In this document: in pieces, positions 9,374-16,937 of the stretch
Layout: every line of letters begins with the position of its first letter
How positions within the stretch are numbered: position 1 is the first letter of the stretch
Assembly (NCBI GenBank): GCA_035506295.1
Contig: DATJPR010000218.1
Span: 1 to 16,943, forward strand
Direction of reading: 5' to 3'
Origin: DATJPR01 sp035506295
GTDB lineage: Bacteria > Bacteroidota > Ignavibacteria > UBA10030 > UBA6906
DNA: 16,943 bases
Translations under genes and position numbers: made by a program
The notes under the pieces: generated by a model
The model's database searches: none
Seen by the model: only the letters and a program-made list of their open reading frames with translations
Told to the model about the DNA's origin: nothing

Positions 9374-9416
9374 GTCTCAGAATACGAAGATCGCCGGTGT
9401 CAGCGCCGGCAGAGAC
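9374..9416. other. Composite stem-loop in the intergenic space upstream of the LD-carboxypeptidase
   Basis: An outer GTCTC/GAGAC pair (9374-9378 with 9412-9416) encloses an inner GCCGG/CCGGC pair (9393-9397 with 9406-9410) around an 8-base loop. It lies in the roughly 235-bp stretch between the NYN gene stop and the LD-carboxypeptidase start. No U-tract follows on either strand. It could be a leader structure or chance; I see no gene in the gap. Confidence 0.2.
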
Positions 9417-9446
9417 GGACTGCCGAGTATCCTCGACACGATGTGA

Positions 9447-9461
9447 GAACTCGGCTAGTTC
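9447..9461 (-). other. Short hairpin over the stop codon of the NYN gene
   Basis: GAACT and AGTTC form a perfect 5-bp stem around a 5-base loop; the TAG stop of the NYN gene (9457-9455) falls at the stem-loop boundary. No U-tract follows in the direction of transcription, so a true terminator is doubtful. Confidence 0.2.
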
Positions 9462-10366
9462 GACTGGTCCTCTCTCGTTAATCCTTCCTCCCGGATGCGA
9501 TCCGCGTCGATGATCTTCACCAGGGGACGCTCGCGTTTCTTCTTGCCGACGACCTGCATGTTGATGGCGATCATGCTGTTCTCGCGGCTCTCGGATTTGG
9601 CGAGCTCGAACTCGAAGATGATCGATCGGCTGGGGAGATCCTCCGGCTCGACGTCGGGAGGCAGTTGAGAATCGTGAAAGAACACGCTGAAGTACGGCGA
9701 TTCGGATTCGCGGGCGTCGATACGCCACAGCGCAGGCGAAAGGCACTTGATGAATCGAAGAAAACCGTAGCCTTTCTCCAGGTGGCTGTAGCAGACTCCG
9801 CGAACGCGGGAACCGAGATCGCCCCACCGCGTCCCGGTTTTCGGCGGGGAGGTGGGAAGGAGATCCGGGATCAGATAGCCGGAAAGGAAAAGGTCGGCTT
9901 CCGTGCGCAACGACTGCGGGACGTTATCGAAGGCGACGACTTCAACGCGTGAGCCCTGGTTCTGGGCGAGCGTGATCACCCGGTCGAACTCAGGATCCGC
10001 CGTCGCGAGGACGACGCGGTCCAGCGACTTCGCCTGAAGCACAACGTCCAGGGCCATGTCCATTTCGGTGCTCGCCTTCGCAAACCGGCTTCCCCATTCA
10101 TCCGTGTGCCACTTCAGATTCTTCTGGATGACTTTGTAACCGAAATCCCTGAGAAGCGAATAGAATCCCATCTGACCTTCGCCGTAGGTCGGTTCGTCGT
10201 CCGCGCGGTCCTGATCGAACATCACGTAGGCATTGAGTCTGACCGGCTCGGCGTCTCCACGGCAGGCGAAATCACGCAGGACATTGTACTGCATGCCATA
10301 ACCGCCGTTCCGGGAGATGTTCATCGTATCAACATAAACTCCGACGCGAGTCTTTCCGATCGACAT
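9455..10366 (-). CDS. NYN-domain (PIN-like, LabA/DUF88-type) protein with C-terminal cold-shock-like OB domain
   Basis: A 303-residue, apparently cytoplasmic protein. Residues 6 to about 165 are a NYN domain, a PIN-like metal-dependent ribonuclease fold: VGVYVDTMNISR supplies D13 and N16, TEMDMALDVVL supplies D103 and D107, and LATADPEFDRVI supplies D124 and D128, the acidic cluster expected at the active site. After a Pro-rich linker (about 168-180), residues 187-265 resemble a cold-shock/OB fold: GVCYSHLEKGYGFLRF has an RNP1-like KGYGF, FSVFFHDSQL is RNP2-like, and a strand like IIFEFELAKS follows. The tail is basic (KKKRERP). An RNA-binding nuclease is the natural inference; its target is unknown. 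ATG 10366 has GGAG nine bases upstream. It is transcribed divergently from the polysaccharide operon. Confidence 0.85.
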   Translation of the reverse strand: MSIGKTRVGVYVDTMNISRNGGYGMQYNVLRDFACRGDAEPVRLNAYVMFDQDRADDEPTYGEGQMGFYSLLRDFGYKVIQKNLKWHTDEWGSRFAKASTEMDMALDVVLQAKSLDRVVLATADPEFDRVITLAQNQGSRVEVVAFDNVPQSLRTEADLFLSGYLIPDLLPTSPPKTGTRWGDLGSRVRGVCYSHLEKGYGFLRFIKCLSPALWRIDARESESPYFSVFFHDSQLPPDVEPEDLPSRSIIFEFELAKSESRENSMIAINMQVVGKKKRERPLVKIIDADRIREEGLTREDQSN

Positions 10367-10426
10367 GATGGTGTTCTCCGGTGTCTGGTGTACGTGGAAA
10401 AATGGTCACCGAATTGATTCCACGAC

Positions 10427-10455
10427 AATGTAGGATGCAATTGAACGAAGGTCAA
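10427..10455 (-). promoter_or_regulatory. Sigma70-like promoter of the NYN gene
   Basis: On the minus strand TTGACC (10455-10450), a 17-base spacer and TACATT (10432-10427) match the consensus at 5/6 and 4/6 positions. The predicted leader is about 55 bases and ends in the GGAG before the ATG at 10366. Confidence 0.5.
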
Positions 10456-10473
10456 TGGGGTCGAACCAGCCGG

Positions 10474-10502
10474 TTGATTTCCTGTCTGATCATTGGTATC
10501 AT
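10474..10502 (+). promoter_or_regulatory. Sigma70-like promoter of the polysaccharide operon
   Basis: TTGATT (10474-10479), a 17-base spacer and TATCAT (10497-10502) match the consensus at 4/6 and 5/6 positions. The predicted start near 10509 leaves a leader of about 80 bases. The -35 box is only 18 bp from that of the opposite promoter, so one regulator could affect both directions. Confidence 0.5.
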
Positions 10503-10506
10503 AGAT

Positions 10507-10550
10507 GCCCGCCTCCGGGAGGGCGAAAACGTCGAAATTCACTTCGAAAT
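10507..10550 (+). promoter_or_regulatory. Leader hairpin and TCGAAAT direct repeat before the polysaccharide operon
   Basis: GCCC (10507-10510) and GGGC (10521-10524) can pair with an imperfect inner CC/GG stem, giving a GC-rich hairpin near the predicted transcript start. It is followed by two copies of TCGAAAT (10532-10538 and 10544-10550), 12 bp apart, about one helical turn. They could be an operator or an mRNA-level site; either could be chance. Confidence 0.25.
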
Positions 10551-10587
10551 CTCCTGTCGCTTACGCTAAGAAACGAGTGTTGATCGC

Positions 10588-13500
10588 ATGATAGTTCATA
10601 AACTCCGATTCGTCGGAGCGTTGTCCTTCCTCGTCCTCTGCCTGACCCTGCCGGTCCTCGCCCAGGAGAAACCCAAGACTGTGCTGGTCGTCGTTGAAGG
10701 AAACTCAAGCCTGAAGAACCAGGCCATCGGGATGGGGCGCCAGCTCGCGGAACTTCTCGGTCATTTCGATGTCACGACCACGATTGAAGGAGTGACGGAC
10801 TACACCCCGCATCAGATGGCGAACTTCGATTTCACCTTCTATGTGGGCTTTCATAACCAGAACCAGGTTCCCACGAAGTTCACGGACGACGTCTTGCGCA
10901 ACGACAAGCGGGTGATCTGGCTTGCCACGGGCATGGCGGAATTCTGCGCGCATCCTGGCGTCGCCAAGAAGCTCGGCTTCAGTGCCACGAAAATCGACAG
11001 CACATCGAATTTCAATCTCATCCGGTACCATGGAAAGACGTTCACCAAGCGGGAGCCGTCGATCACCCTCGTGGACATGCTCCCCCGGACGAGCGCCACG
11101 GTGGACGCAACGGTCTCATCGACCTCCACCCGGCGGGAACGTCCCTATATAATAGAGTCGGGCCTCCTCACCTACTTCGTCGACTCACCATTCGCCTATG
11201 CCGACGAGGCGACCGAGTATCTTCTGTTCGCCGACATGCTGCATGATATCCTCGGCGAGCAGCATGAGGAATCGCATTATGCCCTGATCCGTATCGAAGA
11301 CGTGACGCCGATGGAGGATCCGGACAGACTTCGGGATATCGCCGACATTTTGTCCTCCCGGAACATCCCGTTCCTGGTCGGCGTCGTTCCGTTTTATGTG
11401 GACCCGACGAACCAAACAAACGTCAGTCTGTCCGACAAGCCGGAGATCGTCGACGCGTTGAAGTATATGGTCCAGAACGGCGCGACGATCGTGATGCACG
11501 GAGTGACCCACCAGTATCACGGCATCACCGCGGTCGACTACGAATTCTGGGACGAGAGCACCAACGGTCCGATCAAAGGGGAGACCACCGAAGGGATCGC
11601 CAGAAAACTTGAGACCGGCATCCAGGAGTTCATGAAGAATGGGCTGTATCCGCTGATCTGGGAGACGCCGCACTACACGGCGTCGTTCAAGCTTTATGAA
11701 ACCGTGGCGAAGTACTTCAGCACGGCGATGGAACAGCGGCTCTCCATGGAGGATTTCGACTTCAGTCAGTTCTTCCCCTACGTGATCCACAAGGACCTGT
11801 TCGGTCAGGTCATCTATCCGGAGAACCTCGGCTACGTACCCCTTGATCCCGACAAACAGAAAAGCCGGGGGTATGTCCAGCACCTCATCGACGAGGCACG
11901 CGACAACCTCGCCGTTCGCGATGGGTTCGCCTCCTGTTTCTTCCACGCATTCGTTGACCACGACCTGCTGAAAGAACTCGTAGACAGCATCCAGGCGCTG
12001 GGATACACATATCTCGACCTTCGCGAGCAGACGAATTGGGTGAAGATGAAGGACCGGGTAATTCTCTCGGGGAGCCAGAGTTATACCGTCACCCTCAACG
12101 ATCAATATCTCTCCGAGGCATATTACGCGCGCGACGGAGAGATCATCAATCGGATCATCTCCGATCAGCGCTTGAAGGGGCCGGTGACGAAGCGGATCGA
12201 GCTGGAACCCGGACAGATCTACAAGGCGGAGCCCACGGAATTCCGGGAGCGGCCGGTGACGTTCCTTGAGAAAGTCGAGGTGGCCGTCGAGTCGACCGTG
12301 CAGAAAGTTCTCGGCTCGGAAGATACCTGGAGGCAGGCTAAGCCTCTCATCTTCTGGAACTATCATGCGCGCGGAGCCGCATACAACGATCAGGCCTCCC
12401 TGGCGGCGGTGTTCGGCTGTGTGAACATCCCGGTCGACACGTTGTTTGTGGGGCAGCCGGTGAATGCCCTCCTCGTCAATCTGGAGCACTACAACCTGCT
12501 GATCGTGCCGAATACGTTTGTGGATTCTCTCGGGCAGGATGACTACGACGTCATCAAGAAGTTTGTCGAGGACGGCGGTTGCCTTATCACCGACGGGAAG
12601 AACGATCTCGCGGACGAAATGGGGATCAAGTTCAGCACGTCCAAACTGCGTGTCATGCGCGTGCGCGACCGGTACTTCCCCAACGATCGCATCGCCTGGC
12701 GCTATCCGCAGCTGACATCGAAGTTCGAGGTCAACGATGTGGACGTCGTCTTCTGCAGCGACGAGAGCACGGAGGCCCCGCTCGCGATCGGAAAACAGAT
12801 CGGCAAGGGGAAGATGATTTTCTTCTCCACACAATTCGATCCGCTCTCGCAACTCGGCGTCAGCCAGTATCCGTATTTGCTCGACTATGTCCGCCATTAT
12901 TTCCGCCTCGGGCCGGTGATCAGGAGGAACAATCTTGAAGCCTTCTTTGAGCCCGGGAATCGACGGAACATCAGTATCGAGACGCTGGTGAAGCAGTGGG
13001 TGTCCGAGGGCGTGCGGGTCATTCACGTTGCGGGCTGGCATGAATACCCGAAGTACACCTATGATTACGGTCGGCTTGTCTCCCTGGCGCACGGGAACGG
13101 CATCCTCGTCTATCTCTGGCTCGAGCCTCCCCAGGTGAGTCAGAAGTTCTGGCTGGAACATCCGGAGTGGCGGGAGAAGAACTACAAGGGGGACGATGCT
13201 CGGCCTTCCTGGAGGTATCCTGTCGCGCTCACGGATCGGAAATGCGTTGAAGCGATGGTTGCCAGCTACAAGAGCCTCCTGGAGCAATTCGATTGGGACG
13301 GGGTCAATCTCAGTGAGCTGTATTTTGAGTCCGGCAGGGGGCTGGAGGATCCGCTGCAGTATACGCCGATGCATATTTCTGCTCGTGATGCCTTCCGCAA
13401 ACGCTACGGCTACGATCCGGTGACGGTTTTCGATCACGAATCGCCCAACTACTGGCGGAACAATCCGCAGGTCAGGACAGATCTCACGGAGTTCCGTGTC

Positions 13501-14562
13501 GGGAAGATCAATGAAGTCTACGACAGCATTCTCAAAATGCTGAAAGGAATCCGGGAGGCGAAACCCGGCTTCGCGATCGTGGTCACGGCACAGGATGCGT
13601 ATGGCTCGCCGGAGCTGAGGGAATGGCTCGGCGTCGACATGCCTTCCATCCTCGCGCTCCAGAAGGAATACGGATTCAGCGTTTCGATTGAAGACCCGCA
13701 GCACCTCTGGTCGACAACGCCGTTGCGGTATCTCGCCATCGGGAAACGATATCATGAAATCGTTCCGGACTCGTCCAAACTTCTGCTCGATTTGAATATC
13801 GGCTCATTCCGGCAGCCCGAGCAGATCACCCCATTCCCCACGATTGTCCAATCGGGGACGGAGAGCTTCCAGATGGTCAAGGCGGCGTCATCGGAAGTCC
13901 AGCGTGTGGTGATTTACAGCGAGTCAACCGTCAATCCCCAGGACATGGTGTTTCTTCCGTATGCCACCGCCGTCGGGGCGGAAATGGAGCCCGCGGGTAA
14001 CGGATTCGATGTTTCTGCGCCATGGTCGTTCGTTCTCCGCCTGCCGAAAGAAGTCGTCGAAGTGCGCATTGACGGAGTCCCCTACGCGCCCGCGAGGGAG
14101 AACAACTACCTCATCCCGGCCGGCCGGCATCATCTCATGCTCAGCACCGATCACGCCAACCTTTCGTCGCATGAGCTCCAGCCGCGCATCATGGGGATCA
14201 CGGGCAATCTTACCTCGGTGGAATACGATCAGCGCAGGATCCGGTTCTCCTATGTTGCGCATTCCCGCGCGTTGATCTCCATCAATCGTTCGCCCGAGGA
14301 CGTCAGCGTTGACGGCGAGACGTATCAGTCACCGGTGATGAAGGGGAACGACTGCTATACGATCTTTCTCCCCGCCGGCGCGCATACGGTGGAGCTGGTG
14401 GCGGGAGATCAATTTTCGTACGGGGTTTCCTGGACGAGTTTCTGGTCGAGCACCGTGATCGCCATCTTCGGCACCCTGGCTGTCGGCCTTCTCCTGATCA
14501 TGTACTTTGTCGTCGTCATTGTCCGTCGACGCTACCGCGCCGCGGAGCAAGCGGAGTTCTGA
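10588..14562 (+). CDS. Exported multidomain polysaccharide-modifying protein: DUF2334 deacetylase-like + GATase-like + glycoside-hydrolase-like + C-terminal membrane anchor
   Basis: 1324 residues. A signal peptide (about 1-26, ending LPVLAQ) and an N-terminal alpha/beta segment precede a DUF2334 domain (about 230-480) of the polysaccharide-deacetylase superfamily: ALIRIEDVTP (D238), MHGVTHQYH (H304, H308), WETPHY and FFHAFVDH (H453) fit its metal site. Residues 585-775 resemble a class I glutamine-amidotransferase fold (LLIVPNTF, KKFVEDGGCLITDG, GKGKMIFFSTQFDP) without an evident catalytic triad. Residues 785-1110 look like a TIM-barrel glycoside hydrolase, GHL10 or PgaB-C-terminal style: HVAGWHEYPKY, YLWLEPPQ and FDWDGVNLSELYFES (D904, E910). 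Two PEGA-like beta repeats (1157-1184, 1238-1270) lead to a membrane helix (about 1288-1312) and a basic tail. The synthase follows 16 bp later. Architecture is read by eye; the product is unknown. Confidence 0.85.
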   Translation: MIVHKLRFVGALSFLVLCLTLPVLAQEKPKTVLVVVEGNSSLKNQAIGMGRQLAELLGHFDVTTTIEGVTDYTPHQMANFDFTFYVGFHNQNQVPTKFTDDVLRNDKRVIWLATGMAEFCAHPGVAKKLGFSATKIDSTSNFNLIRYHGKTFTKREPSITLVDMLPRTSATVDATVSSTSTRRERPYIIESGLLTYFVDSPFAYADEATEYLLFADMLHDILGEQHEESHYALIRIEDVTPMEDPDRLRDIADILSSRNIPFLVGVVPFYVDPTNQTNVSLSDKPEIVDALKYMVQNGATIVMHGVTHQYHGITAVDYEFWDESTNGPIKGETTEGIARKLETGIQEFMKNGLYPLIWETPHYTASFKLYETVAKYFSTAMEQRLSMEDFDFSQFFPYVIHKDLFGQVIYPENLGYVPLDPDKQKSRGYVQHLIDEARDNLAVRDGFASCFFHAFVDHDLLKELVDSIQALGYTYLDLREQTNWVKMKDRVILSGSQSYTVTLNDQYLSEAYYARDGEIINRIISDQRLKGPVTKRIELEPGQIYKAEPTEFRERPVTFLEKVEVAVESTVQKVLGSEDTWRQAKPLIFWNYHARGAAYNDQASLAAVFGCVNIPVDTLFVGQPVNALLVNLEHYNLLIVPNTFVDSLGQDDYDVIKKFVEDGGCLITDGKNDLADEMGIKFSTSKLRVMRVRDRYFPNDRIAWRYPQLTSKFEVNDVDVVFCSDESTEAPLAIGKQIGKGKMIFFSTQFDPLSQLGVSQYPYLLDYVRHYFRLGPVIRRNNLEAFFEPGNRRNISIETLVKQWVSEGVRVIHVAGWHEYPKYTYDYGRLVSLAHGNGILVYLWLEPPQVSQKFWLEHPEWREKNYKGDDARPSWRYPVALTDRKCVEAMVASYKSLLEQFDWDGVNLSELYFESGRGLEDPLQYTPMHISARDAFRKRYGYDPVTVFDHESPNYWRNNPQVRTDLTEFRVGKINEVYDSILKMLKGIREAKPGFAIVVTAQDAYGSPELREWLGVDMPSILALQKEYGFSVSIEDPQHLWSTTPLRYLAIGKRYHEIVPDSSKLLLDLNIGSFRQPEQITPFPTIVQSGTESFQMVKAASSEVQRVVIYSESTVNPQDMVFLPYATAVGAEMEPAGNGFDVSAPWSFVLRLPKEVVEVRIDGVPYAPARENNYLIPAGRHHLMLSTDHANLSSHELQPRIMGITGNLTSVEYDQRRIRFSYVAHSRALISINRSPEDVSVDGETYQSPVMKGNDCYTIFLPAGAHTVELVAGDQFSYGVSWTSFWSSTVIAIFGTLAVGLLLIMYFVVVIVRRRYRAAEQAEF

Positions 14563-14578
14563 CCTCTCCTTCACCGGC

Positions 14579-15859
14579 ATGACTCTCGAACTCGATCTCA
14601 GTTTTCTCTTTGTTGTCGCGGTCATCCTGATCTGGTTCATGATCGCGTACCAGTTCGTCCTGACATGCTTCGGCTACTTCAACTTCATCAAATCGCTGCG
14701 CGAAAAGCGGAGTGTCGACCGGATGACGTTCGAGTACCCGTCATGCACGATCCTCATCCCGGCGCACAACGAAGAAAAAGTGATCGACGCCACCTTGCAG
14801 GCGATGCGCCGGCTGGAATACCCGCAGGACCGGCTGACCATCCTGGTGATCAATGACGGTTCGACGGACGGCACGGGGGAGATCATCCTGCGGCACGGGA
14901 GGGAGGACGAGCGGGTAAAAATCTTCAATGTCCCTCCCGGAGAAGGAGGGAGAGGCAAATCGCGGGCGTTGAACCTGGGTGTTCGCGAGACGTCATCCGA
15001 TGTGATTGCGATCTACGACGCGGACAATACGCCGCATCCAAACTCGCTCCGATACCTTGTCGCGCAGCTTCTCCTGCACAAAGAGCTCGGGGCGGTTATC
15101 GGGAAGTTCAGGACCGTCAACAAGAACGTCAACCTCCTTACGCGGTTCATCAATATCGAGACGCTGAGCTTTCAATCGATGCTGCAGGCGGGGCGGTGGC
15201 AGATGCACAACATCGCGACACTGCCGGGGACGAATTTTGTGATGTGGCGAAAGATCATCATGGACCTGAACGGCTGGGACGAGGAGGCGTTGACGGAGGA
15301 TTCCGAGCTCAGCATCCGGATCTACGAAGAGGGGTACAAGATCAAGTTCCTCCCGTACGCGGTCACCGAAGAGCAGGAACCGCAATCGTGGAAGGTCTGG
15401 TTACGGCAGCGGACCCGCTGGGTGCGCGGGAACAACTATGTTATTGCAAAGTTCTTCCGGGACATTCCGAAGTTCCGAAACCGGCGGCTTGCCTTCGATC
15501 TTCTCTACACGCTGTCGCTCTACTACGTGTTCTTTGTCGCCATTCTCATTTCGGACGTGCTGTTCATCGTCAGCGCGCTCAATCTTGTCAGTATCTCGCT
15601 TCCCGGTCCGTACAACGTGGTCTGGGCGATGGCCTTCGTTCTCTTCATCTTTGAAATCCTTCTCGCGATTTCCTTTGACGCCGAAGATCGCGCGAAGAAC
15701 ATCGGCCTCATCATTCTGATGTACTTCACCTACTGCCAGTTCTGGATCTATCTCGTCGTGAAGGCGTTCTATCTCGACTACATCAAGAAGGAGCGCAGGA
15801 CGTGGGACAAGACCGTGCGCTTCGATGTCAAGCCGCAGATGACCACCGACGGGAAGTAG
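14579..15859 (+). CDS. Membrane GT2 processive glycosyltransferase (PgaC/BcsA-like polysaccharide synthase)
   Basis: 426 residues. One N-terminal membrane helix (about 7-30), a cytoplasmic GT2 domain (about 55-290) and three or four C-terminal hydrophobic segments (about 305-334, 344-364, 373-400) give PgaC-like topology. Catalytic signatures are complete: ILIPAHNEE, VINDGSTDG (D93), YDADN (D147, D149), TED (239-241) and the processivity motif QRTRW (277-281). It should polymerise a beta-linked sugar from a nucleotide sugar while passing the chain through the membrane; the sugar cannot be told, although the deacetylase partner suggests an N-acetylhexosamine. There is no PilZ domain. The frame is open back to a TTG at 14507, but ATG 14579, 16 bp after the preceding stop, gives a proper N-terminal helix. 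No clear Shine-Dalgarno: coupling with the upstream gene is likely. Confidence 0.93.
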   Translation: MTLELDLSFLFVVAVILIWFMIAYQFVLTCFGYFNFIKSLREKRSVDRMTFEYPSCTILIPAHNEEKVIDATLQAMRRLEYPQDRLTILVINDGSTDGTGEIILRHGREDERVKIFNVPPGEGGRGKSRALNLGVRETSSDVIAIYDADNTPHPNSLRYLVAQLLLHKELGAVIGKFRTVNKNVNLLTRFINIETLSFQSMLQAGRWQMHNIATLPGTNFVMWRKIIMDLNGWDEEALTEDSELSIRIYEEGYKIKFLPYAVTEEQEPQSWKVWLRQRTRWVRGNNYVIAKFFRDIPKFRNRRLAFDLLYTLSLYYVFFVAILISDVLFIVSALNLVSISLPGPYNVVWAMAFVLFIFEILLAISFDAEDRAKNIGLIILMYFTYCQFWIYLVVKAFYLDYIKKERRTWDKTVRFDVKPQMTTDGK

Positions 15860-15871
15860 ACCGCACGCGCG

Positions 15872-16927
15872 TCATTCGAAGAGATACGCCATCGGGACGA
15901 GTCTGGCCTCATTCCCGTCATGGACGGCCATCCTTTGACCGCGATAGACGGAAGCGCCTGCGTACATGCCGTTCTTCGCCAGGGCGTAGTAGGACACCGT
16001 GAAGTTCGGTCTGCCGCTGCTGTTTTTGAGCCGGGCTTCCTTCACGTGGTCCACGATGCGTTTGCACGCGGCCAGGCAGGCCTCCCCGGGGGATTTCCCC
16101 CGGCGCATCCACTCGACGATCATCGCGCTTCCGCAGTTGGTGATATTTGCTTCCCCGCGTCCTGAGGAGCCCGCCGAGCCGACCTCGTTATCACAGTAGA
16201 GCCCGGCGCCCACGATGGGCGAGTCGCCGACCCGGCCGGGGATCTTAAAGGCGAGCCCACTTGTCGTGGTGACACAGGAGATGTTGCCGTTCAGATCGAT
16301 GGCACTGCAATGGATCGTGCCGTGGGGGCGCATGTTCTGTTCGATCACGGGGCCGACGCTGGTGTCGTCCACGGAATGCTCGGGGAGCCAGTCGTCCTGA
16401 GTGGACATGGAATCCTTCCAACGGAGCCACGCCTCGCGTGCTTTATCGGTGAGGAGGTTCTCTTCGGTAAAGCCGTGGGCCTTCGCGAAGCGCAATGCGC
16501 CTTCGCCCACAAGCATCACGTGGTCTGATCGCTCCATCACGACGCGCGCCACCTTCGATGGGTTCTTGATGTTTTGAAGCGCACCAACCGCTCCCGCGCG
16601 GTGCGTCGGTCCGTGCATGACGGCCGCATCGAGTTCGACCACGCCATCCTCATTGGGCAAGCCGCCGAACCCCACACTCATATCATTGGGATCGTCCTCG
16701 ACGATATTGACCCCCGCGATGACGCCGTCGAGTGCATCGTTCCCCGCCTTGATGACCTCCATGGCTTTCTTGATGGCCTCGATACCGTTGGCGCTCGAAA
16801 TGACGATTGGTCCGGGTGCAGATCCGGATCGTGCATACAGCGAATGGTCATCGAGAGTAACGTCAAGGAGTGCGCCTGCGCCGACGACAGCGGCCGTCCG
16901 AAGGAAGTCTCGTCTCGTTGCGCTCAT
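15872..16927 (-). CDS. Tat-exported N4-(beta-N-acetylglucosaminyl)-L-asparaginase family protein
   Basis: 351 residues. The N-terminus MSATRRDFLRTAAVVGAGAL is a twin-arginine signal, so the folded enzyme should be exported to the periplasm or beyond. The rest is an Ntn hydrolase of the glycosylasparaginase family, which cleaves the GlcNAc-Asn bond of N-linked glycan remnants after autoproteolytic activation. The expected nucleophile is T204 in RPHGTIHCSAID; SCVTTTSGLAFKIPGRVGDS and the GAGLYCDNEVG stretch are hallmark beta-subunit sequences. The start is ATG 16927, with GGAGG five bases upstream; a TTG at 16939 lies within that ribosome binding site and is rejected. The gene converges on the synthase gene with a 12-bp gap and no visible terminator. 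Confidence 0.92.
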   Translation of the reverse strand: MSATRRDFLRTAAVVGAGALLDVTLDDHSLYARSGSAPGPIVISSANGIEAIKKAMEVIKAGNDALDGVIAGVNIVEDDPNDMSVGFGGLPNEDGVVELDAAVMHGPTHRAGAVGALQNIKNPSKVARVVMERSDHVMLVGEGALRFAKAHGFTEENLLTDKAREAWLRWKDSMSTQDDWLPEHSVDDTSVGPVIEQNMRPHGTIHCSAIDLNGNISCVTTTSGLAFKIPGRVGDSPIVGAGLYCDNEVGSAGSSGRGEANITNCGSAMIVEWMRRGKSPGEACLAACKRIVDHVKEARLKNSSGRPNFTVSYYALAKNGMYAGASVYRGQRMAVHDGNEARLVPMAYLFE

Positions 16928-16932
16928 GCGTG

Positions 16933-16937
16933 CCTCC
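16933..16937 (-). promoter_or_regulatory. Ribosome binding site of the asparaginase gene
   Basis: GGAGG lies five bases before the ATG at 16927, the strongest Shine-Dalgarno in the window. It settles the start against the alternative TTG at 16939, which overlaps the site itself. Confidence 0.8.

Noticed and set aside
9262..9513. 83-codon plus-strand open frame in the intergenic gap
   Set aside because: It starts within the upstream leader of the LD-carboxypeptidase, has no Shine-Dalgarno and loses protein-like character after about 35 residues; not enough support for a gene.
9216..9827. 203-codon open frame on the minus strand bridging the NYN and LD-carboxypeptidase genes
   Set aside because: It overlaps the cold-shock-like half of the NYN gene in another frame, is Arg/Ser/Pro-rich, and has no domain resemblance.
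11185..13755. 856-codon open frame on the minus strand
   Set aside because: It lies wholly antisense to the multidomain polysaccharide gene, has a shadow-like composition and no motif, and no sensible start context.
14507..14578. Upstream TTG start for the GT2 synthase
   Set aside because: It would place a Ser/Arg-rich stretch before the first membrane helix and overlap the preceding gene by 56 bp; ATG 14579 begins right before the helix.
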